Origin: JBJXHC01 sp046160825
GTDB lineage: Bacteria > Bacteroidota > Ignavibacteria > UBA10030 > UBA6906
DNA length: 6,174 nucleotides
NCBI GenBank assembly: GCA_046160825.1
Contig: JBJXHC010000129.1
Span: 1 to 6,174 of the forward strand
Reading direction: 5' to 3'
A model generated the notes under the pieces. That model did no database searches. It was given only the letters and a program-made list of their open reading frames with translations, and was not told the DNA's origin. The translations under genes were made by a program, and so were the position numbers. Below are positions 1-4,700 of this stretch, piece by piece. Within the stretch, counting starts at the first letter, position 1. Each line of letters opens with the position of its first letter.

Positions 1-84
1 AGAACCTTGGCAAGAGCTACAATGCACTGCAGAAGACCCTTGACGATAAGGGAACGAAGCACACAGGTGCAGCGGCGGGCTTCG
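1..84 (+). repeat. Terminal direct repeat, left copy
   Basis: The first 84 bases are identical to 6091-6174 without any mismatch, and both copies are read in the same protein frame. Because the match starts and stops exactly at the window edges, it looks like an assembly overlap. It suggests a circular contig or a unitig bounded by a repeated 84-mer. Confidence 0.97.
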
Positions 85-884
85 ATGTCTTTGTCGGTGG
101 CAAGCCGTTCGTGAAGCAGCAGACAAAGCTGTTGCCGAAGAAGCATGACAACAAGCTGTATGCAGAACTCGTTGCGTTGAAGTTGAACATAGCCGCCAGC
201 CAGTTGGGCAAGACGCCCGAAGGCTTCGGCGAGTTGATCTTCGATGTGGATACGAGTGCATACGATGAGATGGAAGTGAAAGCCATCTCGGAAGCGGGAG
301 ACGACATGATGACCAATCATGATGGCTTCTCTGCGGGCGACTATGATGCTCTGTATGATGCCGCCTATGCCATCAATCGTGCGTTCCTCGGACCGCTGGA
401 TACGGCAAGCTTCATGCAAACAGACACGACCTTCATCCTCGGCAAGCTGAGACTTCTTGGCCAGGTGGAGATTGACGACGTTCCGTACCTGAAACTTCCG
501 GTATTGTTCCGTCCGGTGACGATTGCGGCGACGACGTATGAAGTGGAATCACTTGAAGATGATTTTGAAGATGAGGAGTTTGAGAACGGCGTTCCTGTAG
601 CAGCGAAGCTGTACCAGAACTATCCGAACCCGTTCAACCCGTCAACGACGATCAGCTTCCAGTTGCTGGAGACGTCACAGGTAACGGTGAAGATCTTCAA
701 CCTGTTGGGTCAGGAAGTAGCGACACTCTTCAACAATGAAGAGTTCGAAGAAGGCATCAACACGGTGCAGTTCGACGCGGCGCAACTTTCATCCGGCGTG
801 TACTTCTACCAGATCCAGGCACAGGGTGTGGATGACGAAGGTCTGCGCACCATCGCAACACAGAAGATGGTGTTACTGAAATAA
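1..884 (+). CDS. C-terminal part of a T9SS-secreted modular protein (5' end outside window)
   Basis: The frame is open from the left edge (first full codon at 3) to TAA at 882-884, giving 293 visible residues. The GTG at 111 that could be taken as a start is an internal valine: the frame continues upstream and no ribosome site precedes it. Residues 1 to about 178 form an unnamed module containing the stretches GWVRLT-type (outside, on the other edge copy), ELVALKLNIAAS, YAINRAFLGPLDT and VPYLKL. An acidic linker follows (nt 540-584), then a type IX sorting domain (nt 606-881) ending QKMVLLK. From family knowledge, this domain directs passage through the outer membrane and is normally removed by the PorU sortase. 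There is no signal peptide here, as expected for a 3' fragment. The first 84 bases equal the last 84 of the window in the same frame, so this is either the end of the gene starting at 1725 (circle) or of an upstream paralogue. Confidence 0.9.
   Translation, partial: NLGKSYNALQKTLDDKGTKHTGAAAGFDVFVGGKPFVKQQTKLLPKKHDNKLYAELVALKLNIAASQLGKTPEGFGELIFDVDTSAYDEMEVKAISEAGDDMMTNHDGFSAGDYDALYDAAYAINRAFLGPLDTASFMQTDTTFILGKLRLLGQVEIDDVPYLKLPVLFRPVTIAATTYEVESLEDDFEDEEFENGVPVAAKLYQNYPNPFNPSTTISFQLLETSQVTVKIFNLLGQEVATLFNNEEFEEGINTVQFDAAQLSSGVYFYQIQAQGVDDEGLRTIATQKMVLLK
606..881 (+). other. T9SS type A C-terminal sorting domain (Por_Secre_tail-like)
   Basis: About 92 residues at the extreme C-terminus begin KLYQNYPNPFNPSTTISF. 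They continue through VTVKIFNLLGQEVATL, then GINTVQFDAAQLSSGVYFYQI, and end with the basic, hydrophobic tail QKMVLLK. The NYPNPFNP start, the I-x-N-L-L-G-Q-E-V strand and the L-S-S-G-V-Y-F-Y turn are hallmarks of the type A sorting domain (TIGR04183 family) seen throughout Bacteroidota, Ignavibacteriota and relatives. The length matches the usual 70-95 residues. An insertion-like segment with the residues GVDDEGLRTI lies between the last two strands, which is slightly longer than usual. The domain implies that the host has a type IX secretion machine; none of its components are in the window. Confidence 0.95.
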
Positions 885-900
885 ACATCGCCTCCCAACA

Positions 901-923
901 CCCCCTCCTCTGCGAGGAGGGGG
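901..923. terminator. GC-rich 10-bp hairpin just after the stop codon
   Basis: CCCCCTCCTC pairs perfectly with GAGGAGGGGG around a TGC loop, starting 16 nt after the TAA. No T run follows directly, because the next bases are CAAAGGGGGG. It may therefore act as a 3'-end stabilising or pausing hairpin together with the next stem, or it may be another member of the intergenic palindrome families common in these genomes. The structure is certain from the sequence; its role is inferred. Confidence 0.6.
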
Positions 924-932
924 CAAAGGGGG

Positions 933-967
933 GAGGGTTTGGCTAAAGCCCTCAGCTTGGTTTTTTT
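933..967 (+). terminator. Probable Rho-independent terminator of the upstream gene
   Basis: GAGGGTTT (933-940) pairs with AAAGCCCTC (945-953; one T-G wobble) around a 5-nt loop. Seven T residues lie at 961-967, separated from the stem by AGCTTGG. The spacing between stem and T run is longer than ideal, so efficiency is uncertain. The stem overlaps the first hairpin of the composite repeat, so part of the signal may be supplied by that repeat. It lies 49 nt after the stop codon at 882-884 and in the right orientation for that gene. Confidence 0.5.
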
Positions 968-1090
968 GTGTCTATCGGAATCCACGAGATAAATCTCGTG
1001 GCAAGTCAAACACCCGAACCTGACTAGCCACGACCTTTAGGTCGTGGAATAATAACAAGCGGTGCCTAACGCCCAGGGGTTTTAACCCAA
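938..1090. repeat. Composite palindromic repeat, copy 1 (REP/BIME-like)
   Basis: The unit holds four small hairpins. H1 is GGC-TAAA-GCC (941-950). H2 is an 8-bp stem, CCACGAGA with loop TAAA (982-1001). H3 is an 8-bp stem, CCACGACC with loop TTTA (1028-1047). H4 is GGGT-TTTA-ACCC (1077-1088). H3 is an inverted near-copy of H2, and H4 resembles an inverted H1, so the unit is one nested imperfect palindrome with gaps of about 30 nt on both sides. Its second copy follows directly (1099-1245). This resembles REP/BIME elements, which in other bacteria are spread by RAYT (Y1-type) transposases. No such transposase is in the window, so mobility is inferred. Confidence 0.8.
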
Positions 1091-1098
1091 CACAAGAA

Positions 1099-1245
1099 TT
1101 TGGCTAAAGCCCTCAGTGTTTTGAGTCTTTGGAAGTCCACGAGATAAATCTCGTGGCAAGTCAAACACCCGAACCTGACTAGCCACGCCCTTTAGGTCGT
1201 GGAAACATAACAATTGGTGCCTAACGCCCAGGGGTTTTAACCCAA
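1099..1245. repeat. Composite palindromic repeat, copy 2 (tandem)
   Basis: This is a direct copy of the preceding unit. Positions 1136-1245 match 981-1090 with five differences over 110 nt, and H1 with its flanks (1099-1116) matches 938-955 exactly. The segment between H1 and H2 differs in sequence and is six nt shorter. H2 (1137-1156) is perfectly kept. H3 (1183-1202) carries one change (A to C at 1188) that breaks one stem pair. H4 (around 1231-1243) is intact. The tandem arrangement indicates a local duplication of the unit after insertion, or two neighbouring insertions. Confidence 0.8.
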
Positions 1246-1465
1246 TCAGAAATTAGGCAAGTCAAGCGTCCTTTGTGTTCTGCAGGAATCTTTCGATTGG
1301 TCACACGTAAGAAACCCCGTATTTCTACTGGGGAGAAATCAAGTATTTACTACAGTTGTGTTTGAGGCGGGTGTAAAATACCTTGACACTGCCCGTATTC
1401 TGGTCAGGCGGGTGTTTTCCATGGAAATTGTTATAATCCCAAATCATTTATGTCTCTGGAGGTAA

Positions 1466-1528
1466 GATAGGGTCGTTGATACGCAAACATGCCGGTCAAA
1501 TTCTCACGGTATCAACGGTTTTCCTGTC
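1466..1528 (+). promoter_or_regulatory. Leader inverted repeat / possible structured 5' UTR
   Basis: CGTTGATAC (1474-1482) is the exact reverse complement of GTATCAACG (1509-1517), separated by 26 nt. Outside an internal loop, GATAGG (1466-1471) can pair with CCTGTC (1523-1528) with one wobble, extending the stem. The structure sits about 200 nt upstream of the start codon at 1725, so it could be a leader RNA stem or a protein operator. It does not match a riboswitch class that I recognise. Confidence 0.35.
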
Positions 1529-1704
1529 TCCCTGCCTTCAGGTTCTTTCCAATCTCAGGTTTTTTACAACTCATGTCATCTACGCAAATTCAGCACTCAA
1601 GTCTCTAAAGTAATGGGGCAAGTTGCGCTTCGGACAGGTTTCTGTTCGAGGGGCTTCGTGTCCATCAAAGTAGTAAATCAATAAATTCACAATTCACTCA
1701 ATAA

Positions 1705-1719
1705 TTGTCCGGAGGACAA
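1705..1719 (+). promoter_or_regulatory. Shine-Dalgarno site inside a small hairpin
   Basis: GGAGG (1711-1715) lies nine nt before the ATG at 1725, a good ribosome-binding spacing, and decides the start. The same bases form the loop and 3' arm of a perfect 6-bp hairpin, TTGTCC-GGA-GGACAA, so the site can be partly hidden in the folded mRNA. A strong Shine-Dalgarno sequence argues against a Bacteroides-like translation style. Confidence 0.65.
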
Positions 1720-1724
1720 ATCAC

Positions 1725-1793
1725 ATGAAAGGCATTACTGCTTTGTTAGTAGTATGTGCCCTGTTGGCCTTCAGCGCAGGCGAAACTTTTGCC
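1725..1793 (+). other. Sec signal peptide
   Basis: The N-terminus MKGITALLVVCALLAFSAG has one lysine followed by a hydrophobic core (residues 4-18). A likely signal peptidase I site lies after Ala23 (ETFA, then AKK). Cys11 lies inside the core without a small residue before it, so a lipoprotein signal is unlikely. Sec export to the periplasm is the normal first step for T9SS substrates. Confidence 0.85.
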
Positions 1794-4700
1794 GCGAAGA
1801 AGCAAGCACAGGGTAACATATTTGGGCAGGTTGACCAGCCCACGGTTGAACGCGAGTTCATTCCGGATCCGTCAGCACCAGCACAGGGTGAAGCTGCCCC
1901 CGTGGTGATGCCGGTAAGGCAAACCGAGTCCATGGTTCCCATTCCCACTGGTACTTATACTATTGGTACAATTGGTGCGACATACCCCTCACTTTCTGCA
2001 GCGGTATTCGCTCTGAATACCAACGGTATCGATCCGGGAGCGAATGTCGTGTTTGAATTTATTGATCCTACTTATACAGACACCAGCCAGACCATCGGCC
2101 GTTATCTGAACCAGGATCTTGGCATCGTAACGTTCCGCCCTGCATCGGGTAATGTTGCCACCATCACCGTTACCGGTGGTGTGGCTTCACTCGCATTCTG
2201 TCTCCGTATCGACAGCGCTGCGAACCTGGTATGGGATGGATCAAACTCCGGCGGTACAGATCGCAGCCTTACACTTCAGGCCGACACCGTTACGCCGAGC
2301 CGCAATGCCGTTCTTATTCAGCGCGGTAGTGCATTCATTACCATGAAGAATATGATTTTGAAGGGTAACCGTCGTTCCGCAAGTAATGGGTCCGACGTTG
2401 TCCGTATCGTGAACCAGGGTCTTACACCTGTAGCGGTAACGGCAACTCATGACGTTCTTTTTGAGAATAACCATGTCCTCCGTGGCCTCGGTGGTATCGT
2501 AGCCCGTGGCAAGGATGCGTCGCTTCCTGACTATAATGCCATCATCAGAAAGAACACTGTTGGTGGAGCGGGAAGTGCTTCCATTCTGGACAACCTCGCA
2601 AATTCAGGTATTATCACCGAAGCCAACCTGAATATTCTTGTTTCTCAGAATGATGTCTACGGTATCAAGGCCATTGCTCTCAGTAATTTCGGCATTCAGG
2701 CCCGTGGTGCAGTAACCGGTCTGTACGAAAGAAACAAGATTCACGACATCGTGAACCTTTCCGGTAATGCCCGTCCCAACGGTTTCCTCGTTGGTAATAC
2801 GGTCGTTGGTGTCGCACCAGGATTCTTTATCAAGACCAACATCACGATTTCCAATAATATGGTGTACGATCTTCACAACCTGAACTACGTCACCGGTGGC
2901 AACACACGTGCGTATGATGGCATTATTTGGAACCCGTCAGGTGCTCCAAACTCAGCTACCGGTAATGGCGCGACAATTCGTCTGTACCACAATACGTTCT
3001 GGCACCGTACACTCAAGGTCGGTGCAGAGGCAGGTCAGTCGGCGAACAATGCATTTATGGTCGATGGTAACTTCGCGGGCTCGAACACAAACTTTGCCCA
3101 CATTGATTCGATTATTTTGATCAACAACGTCTTCGCAACCAAGCGTGATAGCGGATTCACACGCCAGCAGCTCTGGTTCCGACCGGCAGATACGGTTGCA
3201 TCATCACAATTTGCAGTTGTCTCCAACAACAACGTGTGGCACAACACGGACGCTGGAGCGTTTGCCCAGTATAACACACCATGGCCGTTCGGCCCAACGA
3301 CAGTTGTCAGCGCGTTTGGGGTTTACCAGACAGACACAGGTTTGGATCCGAACAGCGTCTTTGATGATCCGAAGTTTGTGAGTGATACAGATCCGCACAT
3401 GTCGCTCGCTCTCGGCGTTGTGTCGCCGGCCGAATCACTCGGTACGCCCCTTGGCAAGCTGATTGATATTGACGGCGAAACACGTGATGCGAATTTCCCT
3501 GATGCGGGTGCTGATGAATTTACGCCCACCTATGTTATCAACGAACTCGAGCCGATCGCTTTGGTCGATCCCTCGGGTCCGGCGCAAATCAAGGCTTCAG
3601 GCGTGGCATTCTCGCCTTCGGCAACCTTCAGGAACAACGGTACGGGCAACCAGCCTTCTGCGCCCGTCCGATATGAAATTCTCAATAGCGTTCCTGCGGT
3701 AGTATATTTTGACAACGCCACGACATCCATTTTGGCGTTGGGTGGAACATCAACAGTGACGTTCACCCCGGTACCAGGCGGTCTGGCCGCGGGTACGTAC
3801 ACCATTCGCGCCATCACCACATTGGGTACAGATCAGATCCCGACGAATGATACGCTTACCAGCACCATGCAGGTACAGACATCCATTTCCTCCGGTTCGT
3901 TCCCTTACACGGAAGACTTTGAGGGTGCAGCTCCTGAAGCAACAGGTGGTTTCGGTTGGTTGACGGCATCTGCTGGTGGACCAAACGATTGGGTTCGCGC
4001 AACACCTGCGAAAACCAATATCAGTGGGGCCCACAGCGGTACAAAAGCATATGTCACAAAAGCAACAGGAACGTACAGCGATAATCAGGAATCATTTGTG
4101 TTTGCACCGATTCTTGATCTTTCATCGTTCTCCGGACTCTTCCTGGTTCAGTTCTATTCGAACTTCTATGCAGAGTTCGAATGGGATGGCGGCGTACTCG
4201 AGCTTTCCACGGATGCGGGCGTAACGTGGAGCAGAGTCGACTCGACCCTCGGTACAGGAGCAAACTTCAATACACCCGCCGGTACAGCGTGGTACAATAA
4301 TGCCAGCGGACTTGGTAATATCTCGGCTCCATTCTGGAGCGGCGGTGAAGGCGGTGGAATCCCCAGTTCCGGTTATTCTTCTGCCGATGCAAACGGTTAT
4401 GTCCTCTCCGCTTCGGTGATTTCCGGTTTGGGCGGACTTTCAGACGTTCGTTTCCGCTGGCACTTCAGCACTGATGGTGCGGTGACTAGCGAAGGATGGG
4501 CCATTGACGATGTTACGTTCAGCGGTCTCCCCTCCGACGATATTGGTCTGGCATCGTTGGGAATTCCCGGATACGTAGGTGGACCGGTTCCTGATGTTAT
4601 CATTGATCAAAGCCGTCCGTTGCGTGGCAAGGGCGTTACAGCTCCCCCGGTTGTCCGTAAGGAAGCCGTACGACCTGGCGCATATCTGTCCTCAGCAATT

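Larger units (their letters stand above)
885..1724. other. 840-nt intergenic region without a gene
   Basis: No convincing coding frame exists on either strand here. The left half (899-1245) is packed with hairpins: a 10-bp GC-rich stem, a terminator-like stem with a T run and two tandem composite palindromic repeats. The fragment GGCAAGTCAA at 1256-1265 repeats a piece of those units and may be the remains of a third copy. The right half (about 1266-1704) is single-copy AT-richer leader DNA. It contains a short CCCC/GGGG hairpin (1315-1333), a 10-nt direct repeat (1365-1374 and 1406-1415), an isolated TATAAT (1432-1437) and a long inverted repeat (1466-1528). The size and structure suggest a terminator for the upstream gene plus promoter and leader for the gene at 1725. 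Confidence 0.8.

Noticed and set aside
111..884. GTG at 111 as the true start of a 257-residue protein
   Set aside because: The frame is open upstream to the window edge, no Shine-Dalgarno precedes 111, and the matching 84 bases at the right edge are read in the same frame as the middle of a long protein.
806..1009. A 67-codon minus-strand frame overlapping the gene end and the repeat
   Set aside because: It covers hairpin repeats and the sorting-domain codons in antisense; the composition is meaningless and no homologue is recognised.
938..1245. CRISPR array
   Set aside because: There are only two long units with internal palindromes and near-identical 'spacer' parts; a CRISPR needs short repeats with unique spacers.
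938..1245. Iteron-type plasmid origin for the putative circle
   Set aside because: Only two copies exist, there is no AT-rich unwinding region next to them and no Rep gene; the hairpin pattern fits a REP/BIME-like repeat better.
1383..1437. TTGACA (1383-1388) and TATAAT (1432-1437) as one sigma-70-type promoter
   Set aside because: The boxes are 43 nt apart instead of about 17, and neither has a proper partner at normal distance. TATAAT alone may still be a -10 box, but it cannot be supported.
1630..1665. Cloverleaf-like folding (GGACA with TGTCC around two small stems) as an RNA gene
   Set aside because: The stems are only three to five pairs with wobble, there is no tRNA-like anticodon or T-arm motif, and random DNA folds this well.
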